A DNA stretch of 64,000 bases from Prinsepia uniflora (Eukaryota; Streptophyta; Magnoliopsida; Rosales; Rosaceae): contig CM064871.1 of assembly GCA_032719365.1 (NCBI GenBank), positions 71,342,383-71,406,382 of the forward strand. Reading direction: 5' to 3'. A program made the position numbers and the translations under genes. Shown here piece after piece: positions 24,425-36,290 of this stretch (position 1 is the stretch's first letter; each line of letters starts with the position of its first letter). The notes under the pieces are model-generated. The model had not been told where the DNA came from. It saw only the letters and a list, made by a program, of their open reading frames with translations, and searched no databases.

Positions 24425-27218
24425 TGTCAGGACCCGTCCTCAATCCCCCTGGGATTAACGAGGAACACCTCTGATCCCGTCTGACACGAAGTGTCAGACA
24501 AGGGAAATTTCTGACCTTTGCCCTCCCGGGCTATCAGAGTACCCCAGGATCCGGAGGAGGCATGTGATATCTCGGTCTCTGCTACAGTCCACACCGTATC
24601 CAACCTGAAGGGTATTAAAAACAAAAAGAATGCGAGTGGACAAAAATAAAGAGTTTATAAAAACATATTTCATAAAAGACCTTTATACCCTTCACTAAAA
24701 AGCATGCATGCATAGTAAAACCATTTATCCAATCACATATGTTTAAACAACCATATTTAGGGTCACAGCCCCAAGTTCCGTAAATACAAGTCACATGGGC
24801 TCTTTCCCAAAACCGTTTACAGAAAACCATAACATCATAAACATATGTGGGACCTCAGCCCAAATCCATTTATCATCATAAAACACAATTTCCCAAACCA
24901 CTTGAAATCATGTTTATCCATTATATTTCATATCCAAGAACCTGTCACGGTAAAATAAAGCTACGCGCATGCTAACCGGGGTCTCAAACCCAAGTCTCTC
25001 CAAGGTCCACTCAGGTCAATGTCCGTAGATCAATGACCCTCCCTGGAGGTAACGAACCATACCCATCCTGAGAGTAAGAAACCCAACTAGGGGGCGGCTC
25101 CACTCAGTCAGTGCTCCGTGACTACTCCGGGGTCCACCCAGGCCAACGACCCTCCCCGGAGGAGACAATCATATATAAAGGATGGCATATGAAAAACCTT
25201 TTGAAATCATTCTTGAAACCTTTCAAGGATTCATGCCCGGCCCCCATAAGCCGTCATGAACCATAAAATCCTTTCCAAGGGTTCATGCCGGTTCCCATAA
25301 ACCGACATGACCCATAAATCCATTTCAAGGGTTCATACCGGTTCCCATAAACCGTCATGAACCATAAAATCCATTTGTAACACATATTTGGGCCCTAGGC
25401 CCATATCCACATACAAACTAGACCTCCGGTCCGAATTGTAAACCAACTGGGCCTCCGGCTCGATGCCTCGTTAAATCAACTGGACCTCTCGTAAGTCAAA
25501 TGGGTCTCATACCCGAGTTTAACTTTTCAAATCCAAAATCATTTCATTAAACTATTTTTAAAACCATAAGAATGGAAAATCAGAGTAAAACTGGAAAACC
25601 TCGATTTACGTGCAAACACGTAAATCGCCTCGTAAAGCGTGAAACCATATAATTCACAATCATCCAATTCAACATCATAGAATCACAATCATAATCCATA
25701 TAAAACATTTATGCATGCATCACAGTTTAGAAATCAAGGTCCACTCACAGACCGTCCGAAACTGCGCCTCGATATGCGTGCCATAATCGTCTCCCGGGTC
25801 AATCGTCGCCACCGGGATTCCCAAACCTGTCCAAATTCATTTAGAGGGTTAATAATAGCCTCATTAACCTCTCATTGAAGTCCCATAATTTTTCCGATTT
25901 TCTAACTATTTTTAAAGTCGATCATAAACCTTCGGACACCCCGAAACCTATCGAAACGATGTCCGATCGACGTGAAACTAGTCCCAAAATGTTTGTTACA
26001 TCGAATAGAAGATTTCTTATGTTGAACACAACCCCAAAAGGTGAGGCACGCGCCCACTGAAGTCCCTGCGCGTGAGCCTACGCGCTTGGCACTATTCCTG
26101 CACCATCAACCTATCGCCGACCAGTTCACCCGGTTTGGCCTGTCCAGTTGGACCGGCATGACCGGTTCGGTGCTCTAGACCCTCCATTTTTGGTCCGTTT
26201 CTTCCCTTTTTGAATCCTTTCATCCTATTTCCTCATTTCCTATAATTTCTAATCATTAAAACGAAGCAAAACCACATAAAGCCCATGGTTTGATTTTGAA
26301 CCATACAGTCCATTTTTTCCCCCGCCACCCTCACGGCCTCCTCCGCTGTGAACCAACCTCCAAAAACTCTTATAACCTTACTAGCAACCTACTTATCACT
26401 ATCCAAACCTCTAAAACATTCCATAATGTAAGAATCAAAATAAAGGGGAAAATAAGCCTTACCGAGATATCGGGTTCTCGTGGCCTTCACCGCCATGTAC
26501 GGTGGTCCAAACACTCCCAGCCACCGTCCTCAGCTCCCTCAGTCCCTCTCTCACTCTCTGGTCTCACTCAAGATCAGATGGAAAGGGTTGGATGGGTTTG
26601 GTTTCAAACTGAGATCGGGTTGTTTGAAATGAAGATGAATGGAATGATCGATGCATGTATGTGAATTAAGGGCCAGTGGATGGGTGACACTTGTCACTCA
26701 TTCATTGGGCAAGGATTAAATATATGGGGCCCACTAGAATCCAAAAGTCACTTGTCTCGTAATTCGCACAATAGTACCCTTAAACTTTCGTGAACCGTAA
26801 CTTCGCCGTCGAACGTCCGAATTCGACGTACCGCCTGTCTACGGATTCGTATCGTCCCGATCTTCGCAACGGTCCTTGGCCCTCGGCCATCGAACTTCCC
26901 GGTCAAAAAGTCAACATTTGCCCCTTTTAACCAAAATTACCAAAATGCCCCTAACTTCCGAATGTCATAACTTCCTCCTTGAATGTCGGAATTGAACGTG
27001 CCATCGGTCTATGAACTCGTGACGTCACGAAATACGCCACGGTCATCGGTAAAAGTCCATTTGACAGCTAGAATGAAAACTCAACGTTTTACCCACGTCC
27101 AAGGGCAAAACGGTCATTTTGCATCGTTCGTCCAATTTCGCCTAACTAATCACCGATTAACCTCACTAATTGTGATTAGTCACTAATCTAATCCTGGAAT
27201 TCAGGACGGGTCGTTACA
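24425..27218 (-). mobile_element. Solo LTR S5 (2794 bp), TSD ACCGG, nested in S4
   Basis: Minus-strand start TGTAACGACCCGTCCTG at 27218 and end GGGTCCTGACA at 24425, with identical ACCGG at 24420-24424 and 27219-27223. It contains the terminal hairpin (24479-24499) and three CATGA / TCATG stem-loops at 25226-25365. No coding capacity is seen. Confidence 0.9.
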
Positions 27219-28052
27219 ACCGGGACTCCCAAACCTGTCCAAATCAATCTAAAGGGTTACTAACTACCTTATTAACCTCTCATTGAAGTCCCGTAATGTT
27301 CCCGAATTTTTAATTGTTTTTAAACTTGATCTTAAACCTTCGGATGTCCCGAATAATATCCAGACAGTGTCCGATCGACACGAAACCAGTCCCAAAATGT
27401 TCGCTACATCGAATAGATTAAAAGTCATGTTGAACACTTTCCCAAAAGACCTTCCATGCGCCCTCAAGCTCCGCCCAAAGGGGTTGCGCGTGAAAGTCAC
27501 GCGCCTACTACAATGTCACCAGCAACCTCCAGCAAACTCGGTTCGTCTGGTTCGAACCGGACCGGACTGGTCTGGACCGGTATGGTCGGTTCAGTGTCCA
27601 AACTCACTCATTTTCGATCCAATCTTTCCCCTTTCAATTCCTAAACCTTCCTCTACTCAATTCCTATCGATCTAGCCATTCAAAGCACAAGAAAACCCAA
27701 TGAAATCATACCTTTCATGATCAAATTGTAAGCCTGATCTTTAAGCTCAGTTTTCGGTCGTTCCAGGCGTCCATTCCCTTCAAAAACGATCCCAGACGAG
27801 TCGTCATTGTCCCTAGGTCATATTAGAATTAAAAGGAACTCAAAACCACAACTAAAACTCAACCTTCAATTTTTGAAAATAAAAAGGGTCCTCGGGTTCG
27901 GTCTGACTTACCCCCGCCGTGGACCACCGTGGGCCGCCGTCTTCGTCACTCTTAGTCTCTCATTATTCCTCACACAAACGTATGGAGGCAAGTGTGGTGG
28001 TGGGGTGGTGTGTCGTGTGTGTTTGTTTGCTCAAAAGAGAATGGAGAATAGA

Positions 28053-28075
28053 GGGGGGGGGGGGGGGGGGGGGGG
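28053..28075 (+). repeat. Poly-G run of 23
   Basis: An uninterrupted run of 23 G lies inside S4 in a purine-rich stretch. Such runs can form G-quadruplexes and are often mis-sized in sequencing, so its length is unreliable. Confidence 0.9.
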
Positions 28076-28781
28076 TTCGGGTTTGTGAGAGGAAACAGAG
28101 AGGATGATGCTGGTGATCAGATGAGAAAGAGAAAGAAGATGGACGGTCAAAATTGAGAGATTAGATGAGATGAATGGTTAAGATGAGAGGTGGGTAAGAT
28201 TAATTATAAATTAATCTAGGATATTATTATTTAATTAAAATTGATCCACTTTTTGGGGAAGTGACCAATAGGATGAGTGACACTTATCACTCATCCATGG
28301 GTCCCGCTTAAATATCTGCCGAATCAGATATTGCCACATCATCACTGCCTCATAATGCGTGCATAGTGCAATCGAACTTCCGTGAACCATGACTTTCCCA
28401 TTCGATGTCCGATTTCGGCGTTCCGCCTATCTATGGATTCGTATCGACCCGATCTACGTAACGGTTTTCGACCCTTGGCCATCGGACCTCCCGGGTCAAA
28501 AGTCAACATTTTACCCACGACCAGGGACAAAACGGTCATTTTACATCGTCAATCCGATTTCGCTTAACTAATCATCTCTTAACCTCACTAATCCTTGATT
28601 AGTCACTAATCTAATCCCGAAATTTGGGGCAGGTCGTTACTCGTTTAGTTGGTGTTTATGAGGTTTTTCTCCTCAAAAAATGTGTTTGGGACGCGTTTTC
28701 GATTTCAGGGTTTTTGAGGGTATATTTTATGGACTTATATGGATTGTTAATGACCCTCGGGTATGACTTTGATAGGCCTGG

Positions 28782-31700
28782 TGTAACGACCCATCTCGAA
28801 AACCAGTATTATATTAGTGGTTAATGACGGATAAGTGAAGATAATCGGTGATTAGTTGGATGATTTCGGACGGACGGTGCGAAATGACGATTTTACCCCT
28901 AAAATTGGGCGCATGGTTGACTTTTCGTTCAGAAGGTCAAATGGAATTTGACGAATGACTGTGACGTAGTTCCGGACATCACAAGTTCATAGACAGGTGG
29001 CACATCCGATTCCGACATCCGAGGAGGAAGTTATGGCGTTCTGAAGTTTGAAGGTATTTTGGTAATTTAGGTGAAAAAGGGCAAATGGTTGACTTTTTGT
29101 ATGAAAAATTATTTTCAAGTATTTCGAGAACCGTTAGGTAGGTCCTGATTCTCTGAGTACAACGACAGGTGGCACACTGTCATCGGACTTCGGACGGTTC
29201 AAATATGAGTCTAAATATGTGAAGGGTAAAATGGTAATTTGTGAAGGCAGAGGCATTTTGGTCATTCTAATGTGTTGGGATCTGTGCCTAGTGATAAGTG
29301 GACACTAAGCTGCCTTGGATTGATGGCTGATTGAGATTGGAACACGTGGCCTATCTCTAGAGGTCTGTGGAACCTTTTTAGCCGACTTAATTGGTTTTCA
29401 AAATAATTGGGAATGATGGTTGCACGGGTTGTAAGGAAAACAGAGTGTACGTTTATGCCATAAACTCCAACCCCGGTCAACCCCTTTGATCCTCATTCCC
29501 CGTCCTTGAGTTATGAATGAAAATGAGAGAATACAGTGAGAGGTTTGTAGTGGTGCCACCGTCGTGAACAGCCGTGGACGGTTGTCCTGACCCCATAAGC
29601 AAACCCGTGAACTCCCCTACAACCCGTGAACTTCCACACTTGTACAACACCCTCAAACCACTTTGATTTTGTGTATGGTGGGAATAGAAGATGGAAGGGA
29701 GGCTGATTTGAGACTTGTGGTAGTCACGGCGGTGCCCTACGACGACGATTTAAGGTAAGCAACCGTGAGGTTCTATTTTCAATTGAAAATGGCAATTCAT
29801 GATTGAAGGGCTGTTGAGTAATTTGGTTGTTTGGATAAGGTTTTGGAACTCAAAAGGGAGCTTTAAGGACTGGAACGGAGGCTTGTGATGGCCGGAATCA
29901 CCAGAAAATGATAGAAGAACATCAAGCTTTGATCACGGTGGGGGAGGTATAATTCGGCCCTTGATTTAGTTGTTTGATTAGGTGGATAGATAGGAAACAG
30001 TGAGACGAATCTAATGGTAGCAATAGGATCGACTTTGGACTGAAATTGGATGAAAACCATGAACGCCGGTTCAACTGAACCGGCTGAGCTGTGAACCGGT
30101 CGGACCGGGTTTATCCGAGGAAGAAGATGACTGGGTGCAGGTGTGTGGCTCCCACGCGCAGCCCCTTTGGGCGGCCCGTGAGGGCGCGTGGCACTGTTCA
30201 TGGGCAAGTTGTCAACACGAATTTTTATCGTATCGATGTAACGAACATTTTAAGACTGGTTTCGAGTCGATCGGACATCGTCTCGATATGTTTCAGGGGG
30301 TCCGAAAGTTTTAGAGCTCGTTAAAAATAGTTAAAAATTTGGATAAATTACGGGGCTTTTGTAGAAGCATTATGAAGTAGTTAATGACCTTATTATGGAA
30401 TTTGGACAGGTTCGGAAAAGCCGGTGATAGTGGATTAGCCAGGAAAGCTTAAGTACGCGCGTATCGAGGCGGCGATGCTAATGGTCTGTGAATGGACTTT
30501 TCTTTCTAACTTATGATGCATGCATATATGTTTTTATATGTTTTCTATACGTGATTATATTTTTATGATATGATCTTGATGATTTATGGATTTGCAAGCA
30601 TTTCGAGATATTTACGGAATTGCACGTTTTACGAGCTTACAATTTATGCTGCGATTTGATGATGATTTTGATGATTTGATTTTGGGATTTGAAATATGAT
30701 TTGATGATTTCTAATGGATTTTGGAAAAGTGATTTCGGGCTTGAAGCCCTGTTCATAAAAGGGATTTCGATAAACGTGAGTTCGGATTTTGAAACTGGAT
30801 TTCAGAAATGATGCTTTGGGATTTGGTTTTGAAACTTGAAAGAGAAATTATGGATTTGGGTTCGGAATGGTGGTTCCGAATGCCGGCTTACAGAATCATT
30901 ATTGCGGATTCGAATATGGATTTTCTATGGTTTTCACTTGGTTTTAGGTTTAAAGACCCGTTGAAAAATGGTTTTGGATTTAAAGACCCGGAAAATGGCT
31001 GGATTTGGTTTTGAGTTTAAAGACTCGGTTGATTGACGGGGGAGGGCCCTGGATTGATATGTTTTGAGTTTAAAGACTCGGTTATTATGATATCCCCTGA
31101 GGCCTGTTGATTGTGTTTTGAGTTTAAAGACTCGTTGATATCCCGGGAAGGCCTGATTATGCGCATGTGTTTTGAGTTTAAAGACTCGGGCGCACTTGAG
31201 ATCCAACAACTTGATTGATTGATGTTTTTCACTGGTTTTCAGATGTTTTGGGCAATGGCCCAGATGATTTGGATTTTGTGGATTGTGGGCTGAATTCCCA
31301 TATTTTGATGAGGATTTATGATTTTGGGTTGAGGCCTTGGATTTGAATTACAGATTTGAGAAAAGGAAATTATTCTGGTTTTCAATAATGGTTTTCTTAT
31401 CTTGAATATGAATGGTTTTATGACATAGGTTTTGATATGCATGCATTGGTTTTTAAATGGAGGGTATACAAGTTCTTTCTTATAAACTGTTTTCTAAATG
31501 TACTATTTATTTTTGTCCACTCACAGTCTTTTATGTTTACGATACCCTCCAGGTTGTTGCGGTGCGGGCTGTTGGTAGAGAGAGACGAAGACATCACACA
31601 CGCGATCCACTGTAGATTCTGTGCGCTCTGGGAAGTCTGGTACTTGTGGACGGTTCGTTTTGGAAATCCTTTGTCCGGCTTACGTGTTACATGGAGGTTG

Positions 31701-31789
31701 GATGTCGGTTTAGCCTTCGTGTCACGCGTAAGTTAGACGGGAGGATGATTTAGTCCTTGATCCCGGGGGATTGGGGGTGGGTCGTGTCA
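28782..31789 (+). mobile_element. Solo LTR S6 (3008 bp), TSD (C/T)CTGG
   Basis: It starts TGTAACGACCCATC at 28782 and ends GTGGGTCGTGTCA at 31789. CCTGG (28777-28781) and TCTGG (31790-31794) flank it, and the Y 3' LTR reads GTCCTGGAGG there without the insert. A GAGTTTAAAGACTC / GGTTTAAAGACCC stem-loop array occupies 30944-31190. The LTR also has a GGTAAG leader site (29754) and a CACGCGC / GCGCGTG block at about 30154-30190. Confidence 0.87.
30944..31190 (+). repeat. TTTAAA-centred stem-loop array in S6
   Basis: Units of the form G(A/G)(G)TTTAAAGAC(T/C)C recur about six times between 30948 and 31187. The outer pairs switch between GAGT/ACTC and GGT/ACC types while staying complementary. The same array occurs in S2 (15140-15305) and in the LTR fragment at 61141-61345. 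Confidence 0.8.
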
Positions 31790-32635
31790 TCTGGATGTCC
31801 CAGAGGCTTCATATTGGCTTACAACTCATGTTTGAGCAAGCAACGGTTTGTTTGAGTGGATTTCTTTCCCTAAAATTTTATGCATGCATACTTACATGAT
31901 TTAAATGGTTTTCTATGTGACTTTGGTGATATTTGAGTGATTGGGATTTTATATGGATTTTCGGTGATTTTACGAATATTTTATTGCATGTTTTACGAGT
32001 TTTAATTAAACGGTGGTTTTGGGCAGAGCCCCGAGATATGGAATTATGATTTGAATTGTTATTGATATAGACATGACGTTCCTTGGTATTCGTGATGATT
32101 GTGGATTTGACTTGTGATATCGAGATGTGACGCGTGTATGTGTTAGTGGTATGGATGCTATGAGTGATGACTTGTGATTGTAAGTTGTGATGCGAACACG
32201 TGTTTCTTGATAATGCTTGTTGGATGTGGGTCTCAGCCGTCCAGCTGGGGGCTCCAGATCTTGAGACTAGTGGCTATAAGTATGATACTGATATGGTCCC
32301 ATGTGGATATTCTGGTCTTGTGTTGTTGTGATGACTCGGACATCGAGCAGGGCTTCAGTTCCTGAGTCAACGTCACTCGGACGTCGAGCAGAGTTTCAGT
32401 TCCCGAGTATATTGCCTACTAGTAGTGCACTTGTAATGTGTTGATTGATATGGTGATTGATGTGTTACACGTGATGATTGCTCTTGTGCTTGTGCATCAA
32501 TGTTGAGTGTTTGTTGTGAACTTGTAATGTACCTACTAGTGGGCTAATGGTCTGATGTTTGATATTGTGAGTCGAGGATGGATTGATGTGACAATGGATG
32601 TGGTTTGATTATGCGTCATTGACGTGATAGATCAA

Positions 32636-33350
32636 TGTAAGACCCGTGTCTTAGAGGGAACAGTGAACTATCCCACATTCATGTGGGGGGAATGGTTTGG
32701 AAGGGAATGGTGGTGTGCCTTAAAGGTGTATGCACACACTTATCTAACACGAGGCCTTTTGGGAGCTCAGTGGCTTTAGGTTTGGTTGGAACTCCGAAGT
32801 TAAGCGAGTTGAGGTTAGTGCAATTCCATGATGGGTGACTCCCTAGGAAGTTGCACCGTGAGCTTCCGAAAACAAAATAGTGAGAGCGAGGAGGCCCAAA
32901 ACGAACAATATCGTGCTAGAATCGGGCCCTGATCGAGGAAGGTCGGGTCTTGACAGATTGGTATCAGAGCCAGACCCCGACCGGGAAGTGTGCCAGCGAG
33001 GACCCTAGGCCCTAAGGGGGGTGGATTGTAAAACCCGTGTCCTGGAGGGAACGGTGAACGATCCCACATTCCTGCTGGGGGAATTGTCTGGGAGGGTAAT
33101 GGTGGTGTGACTTAAAGGTGTAGGTACACATCTATCTAGCACGAGGGCTTTTGGGAGCTTAGTGGCTTTGGGTTCGGTTGGAACTCCAAAGTTAAGCGAC
33201 TTGACGTTGGTGCAATTCCATGATGGGTGACATCCTGGGAAGTTGAACTGCGAGCTCCCGAAAACAAAACAATGAAGGCGTGGAGGCCCAAAGCGGACAA
33301 TATCGTGCTAGAGTTGTCGGGTCCTGACTAAGGAGGGTCAGGTCCTGACA
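32636..33350 (+). mobile_element. Cassandra: Cassandra TRIM retrotransposon with 5S-like LTRs
   Basis: Two LTRs of about 320 bp (32636-32955 and 33027-33350) start TGTAA and end CTGACA or TTGACA. A PBS (TGGTATCAGAGC, 32959-32970) and a PPT (AAGGGGGGTGGAT, 33014-33026) lie in a 71 bp interior. Both LTRs contain 5S rRNA-like sequence, including AACTCCGAAGTTAAGCG and GATGGGTGACTCCC. This is the hallmark of Cassandra, a non-coding plant retroelement whose LTR carries a 5S-type pol III promoter. Flanks ATCAA and TCAAT suggest a target duplication with one base lost. Confidence 0.95.
32785..32852 (+). other. 5S rRNA-like segment in Cassandra LTR 1
   Basis: The segment GGAACTCCGAAGTTAAGCG through ATGGGTGACTCCCTAGGAAG corresponds to the 3' half of 5S rRNA, covering the internal pol III control region. 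The counterpart in LTR 2 is 33176-33243. It is not a functional 5S gene, because the 5' half of 5S is absent. Confidence 0.88.
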
Positions 33351-33754
33351 TCAATATGTGATTCGTGGTTAACCTGATTTGTGGTTAATGATTGATTTTC
33401 AGTTGTTGCTTTACGGATGTTTTCACGTCTCACGTATTTTGAGAAGAGGAACTGTGTTTTGTTTTATTCGAAGTTAGATGAATCTTGGAAAGGTTTTTTG
33501 TGTGCATGCATGGTTTTGGAAAACAGAGGGTAAAAGCTAGCTATTTTAAAAGAATGTTTTTAAACTATTTTTTTTCCACTCACACGTTTTCTTGATTTTG
33601 TAATCCTCCAAGGCTACTGCACAGGAATCGAGGCTCGGGAGGAGGGGGCATGAATTAGAAAAACGTTTGTGTATCCCTTGTCTAGTGGGGTTTCTGTCAA
33701 ATGGGAACAAGACCCAAATGTACGAGTCTTGTGTATCTGGGTGGGGTCCTATCA

Positions 33755-34377
33755 ACTTGGTATTAGAGATAGCATTCTAAGTTGTGTTGTTGATTTCATG
33801 CCTCCGAGCTGCAAGTCCCGTGCACGGTCTGGTGATGAGACGAGTAGACGAGCCCATAATATTTGTAAGGCTGTTAGTGGTTCTTAGTTGTGAACGCTAA
33901 TTGCGAATAATGTATGTTTGTTTTTATTGTGTAAGGGATGATTGTGATTGTTTGTTACCGATTAAATGCTTCAATGTGATTGACTATTGATGTGTATGAC
34001 CCCTTGATATTCGTACCTTGTGAGGAACCATGTATGAGCAATACGTATTGGTATGTTCACATGTGTTTGTTACGGATATGGGTCAGGATTGTGGATTAGG
34101 ATTCGGAAGGAGTCAGGTGTAAGAATTAAGGCTCGAGGAGGAGCTGAAAAGTGTGATTGGATATGGTTTGAGTTTAGTCCTGGATGTGAAGTGAGATTTT
34201 GTTCAGAACCCCTTTAGAGTCGTTGTGTTTAATTAGTGTTGACCGTTGGATAAATGTGTGATGATTACTTTAACTTGTTGGTGTTCTATTGGTAGTGATC
34301 CTGTGTGAATGCTTAGAGTTTCGATCAAATTTGGTATTTGCGAATTTCGAGGGTGAAATTCTTTTAAGGGGGTAGAT
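33755..34377 (+). other. Y internal domain with PBS and PPT
   Basis: After the LTR end, TTGGTATTAGAG (33757-33768) is a mutated tRNA-Met-type PBS. The interior contains no gag or pol frame. Near the end, GAATTTCGAGGGTGAAATTC precedes TTTTAAGGGGGTAGAT (34362-34377). This is the purine tract arrangement seen at the 3' end of Tekay/Del-type plant gypsy elements, so Y probably derives from that kind of element. Confidence 0.7.
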
Positions 34378-36103
34378 TGTAACGACCCGACCTGTAATCA
34401 CGGAATTACTAGGAGATTAGCGAGAATGATCGGGATTAGTCAAGGTAAAATGACAATTTTACCCATAAATAGGGAAAAATGTTGACTTTTGACCGGAGAG
34501 GTTATTTGCATGTGGATCGAGGTCCATTACGTAGATCGAGAAATTTCGATTACATAGATAAGTGGCATGCCGAATTTGGACGTCGTACGGTGAAATTACG
34601 GGTCTAGAACAGTTTAATCGAATTATTCGATGCGCATTTTACGAGACGGCTGGATTGTTGTTTGTCTGTTGTGGGGCCCAAAAATATCTAGTGGGGGACC
34701 ACAGGATAAGTGACATGTGTCACCCACCCTTTGGTCCTTATCGCTTGCACCATTTTGATCTCTCATTTTCAAACACACACATACACGGTCGAAACCCAAT
34801 TCCCATCTCATTCCATCATCTTATTCTTCCTTTTTTCTGTGGTGAGGATCCCGGAGTGAGGCCGAGGAATTGAGAGAGACGATGGTGGGACGTGAGGCCA
34901 TGGAGGATGGCTAGAAAAACAAAAAAGGAAGGTAACCCGTGAGCTTTGAAAATGGTGTTTTGGTTTGGACGTTTAGAACTCCATATTGATGCCATGGTCT
35001 TATTCCTTGAGCTCATGCGAGTTTGCAGGGACAAAAACGAACGAAAAATGGATGCATGGGCTGGCCTGGGGACGAGCTCGAAGTTAGGTCGCAAGAGTCG
35101 AGCATGACTGGAGGCTTTACATGTATGGTTTCTCGATTTTATGGCCATATGATTGTTTAAGGGTAGGCTAGGAACATATTGGTGGAATCAGATCGAAGAA
35201 AGGACTTGAAATTGTGGTTTTAGAGTTTGAAATGGTGGTTTTAGAGTTGGATTTGGTATTTGGGTCAAACGACCGGTTGCAGGGTTGCGGGTCAACCCTG
35301 TGGGAGCTTGACGATAATGATTGGGTGACGTCATCATGTCAGCCCATGTGGTAGTGGCTGGTTGGTGCCACATGGCATCTTGTCAGTACTGACAGAGGTA
35401 ATGTGGCAGAGGTTGACGTCATCATAGACACGTGGCACATGTCAGAGGGGGACACATGACACCAATCAGGGGCTGCCATGTGGCAGATGTCAGACCTTGT
35501 CACTTTGTCAGCGTTGACCAGCATTGACCAAACTTTAACTAGCATGTGGGTACGTGGACGAGAATTTTGAGGCCAATTTGGACTTATTTGAATGGTTTCG
35601 ACGTTCTGATTCCAATGGTTGTGGTTTCAGGTCGATCAGAGATCGTTTAGTTGATGTTTTAGAGGTTTTTCTCCTCATGAAGCATGTTCAAGATGCATTT
35701 TCGGTTTCAGGGTTTTTGAGGGTTGATTGTATCGACTTATATAAATTTTTAGTGACTCTCAAGTATGACTTTTACAAGCACGGACGTCCTGGAGGCTTCA
35801 GATTTGCTTACACCTCGTGTTTGAGCAATTGGTGGTCTGTGTGAGTGGACTTTTTTTCTCTAAACTTTTATGCATGCATACTTAGATGATTTAAATGGTT
35901 TTGGAAATTGGAGGGTAAAAACTAGTTGTTTTAAAAGAATGTTTTTAAACTGTTTTTTTTTCACTCACATGTTTTCTTGATTTTGTAACCTTCCAGGGAT
36001 ACTACACGGGAATCGAGACTCGAGAGGCAGAGACAAGAATTAGAAAAATGTTTGTGTATCCAGGGCTGATGTACGATTCTTGTGTATCCGAGTGGGGTCC
36101 TAT
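34378..36103 (+). repeat. Y 3' LTR (1726 bp)
   Basis: It begins TGTAACGACCCGACC directly after the PPT and ends GTGGGGTCCTAT at the ATAAC target copy. Without the nested insertions it is the reference for the insertion sites in the 5' LTR. About 0.9 kb is missing around 35910 relative to the 5' LTR. TGACGTCA occurs near 35329 and 35413. Confidence 0.8.
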
Positions 36104-36290
36104 ATAACACGACTCCTTTAGAGTCCTAAGTGGATTACCTGACTCGTCTAGAGACCTCAATGGTTAACCCGACTCGTCTTGAGTCTTAAATGGGGACGAG
36201 TCCTAAATGGATAACCTGACTCGTCTAGAGTCCTAAATGGATAACCCGACTCGTCTAGAGTCCTAATTGGATATCAACCCTCGAGACGTC
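36104..36290. repeat. 30-bp minisatellite array (right of Y)
   Basis: Five to six copies of a 30 bp unit are built on ATAACCTGACTCGTCTAGAG, followed by TCCTAAATGG. One copy is shortened. Each unit contains a GACTC-GTCTA-GAGTC stem-loop. The array continues from 21545-21709, on the other side of Y. Confidence 0.85.

Larger units (their letters stand above)
22945..28640 (-). mobile_element. Solo LTR S4 (about 2.9 kb without S5), TSD TC(A/G)TT
   Basis: Its minus-strand start is decayed (GTAACGACCTGCCCC, ending at 28640), and so is its end (GGGTCCTGATAA, 22945). TCATT (22940-22944) and TCGTT (28641-28645) flank it. The uninterrupted Y 3' LTR reads GATCGTTTAG at this site, confirming the insertion point. 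It is split by S5. Confidence 0.78.
21710..33754 (+). repeat. Y 5' LTR, split by S4/S5, S6 and Cassandra
   Basis: The LTR segments are 21710-22944, 28641-28781, 31790-32635 and 33351-33754, about 2.6 kb in all. They read in order against the Y 3' LTR (34378-36103), which lacks about 0.9 kb of the distal part. Shared landmarks are the TGACATGTGTCACCCACC block (22039 and 34711), a GGTAACCCGTGAGC leader (22260 and 34931) and TTTTTCTCCTCA (28662 and 35665). Confidence 0.75.
21710..36103 (+). mobile_element. Y: two-LTR retrotransposon with only 623 bp of interior, inserted in minisatellite
   Basis: The 5' LTR starts TGTAATGACCTG at 21710 and ends CCTATCA at 33754. A PBS-like TTGGTATTAGAG (33757) follows, then a short non-coding interior, a PPT (34362-34377) and a 3' LTR (34378-36103). 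Direct ATAAC flanks (21704-21708, 36104-36108) fit a target duplication within a 30 bp repeat array. Nested in the 5' LTR are S4, S5, S6 and Cassandra. With no coding capacity, Y must rely on another element's enzymes. Confidence 0.8.

Noticed and set aside
32785..33243. Two functional 5S rRNA genes
   Set aside because: Only the 3' half of 5S is present, with substitutions, and both copies lie within Cassandra LTRs that have TG...CA ends, PBS and PPT.
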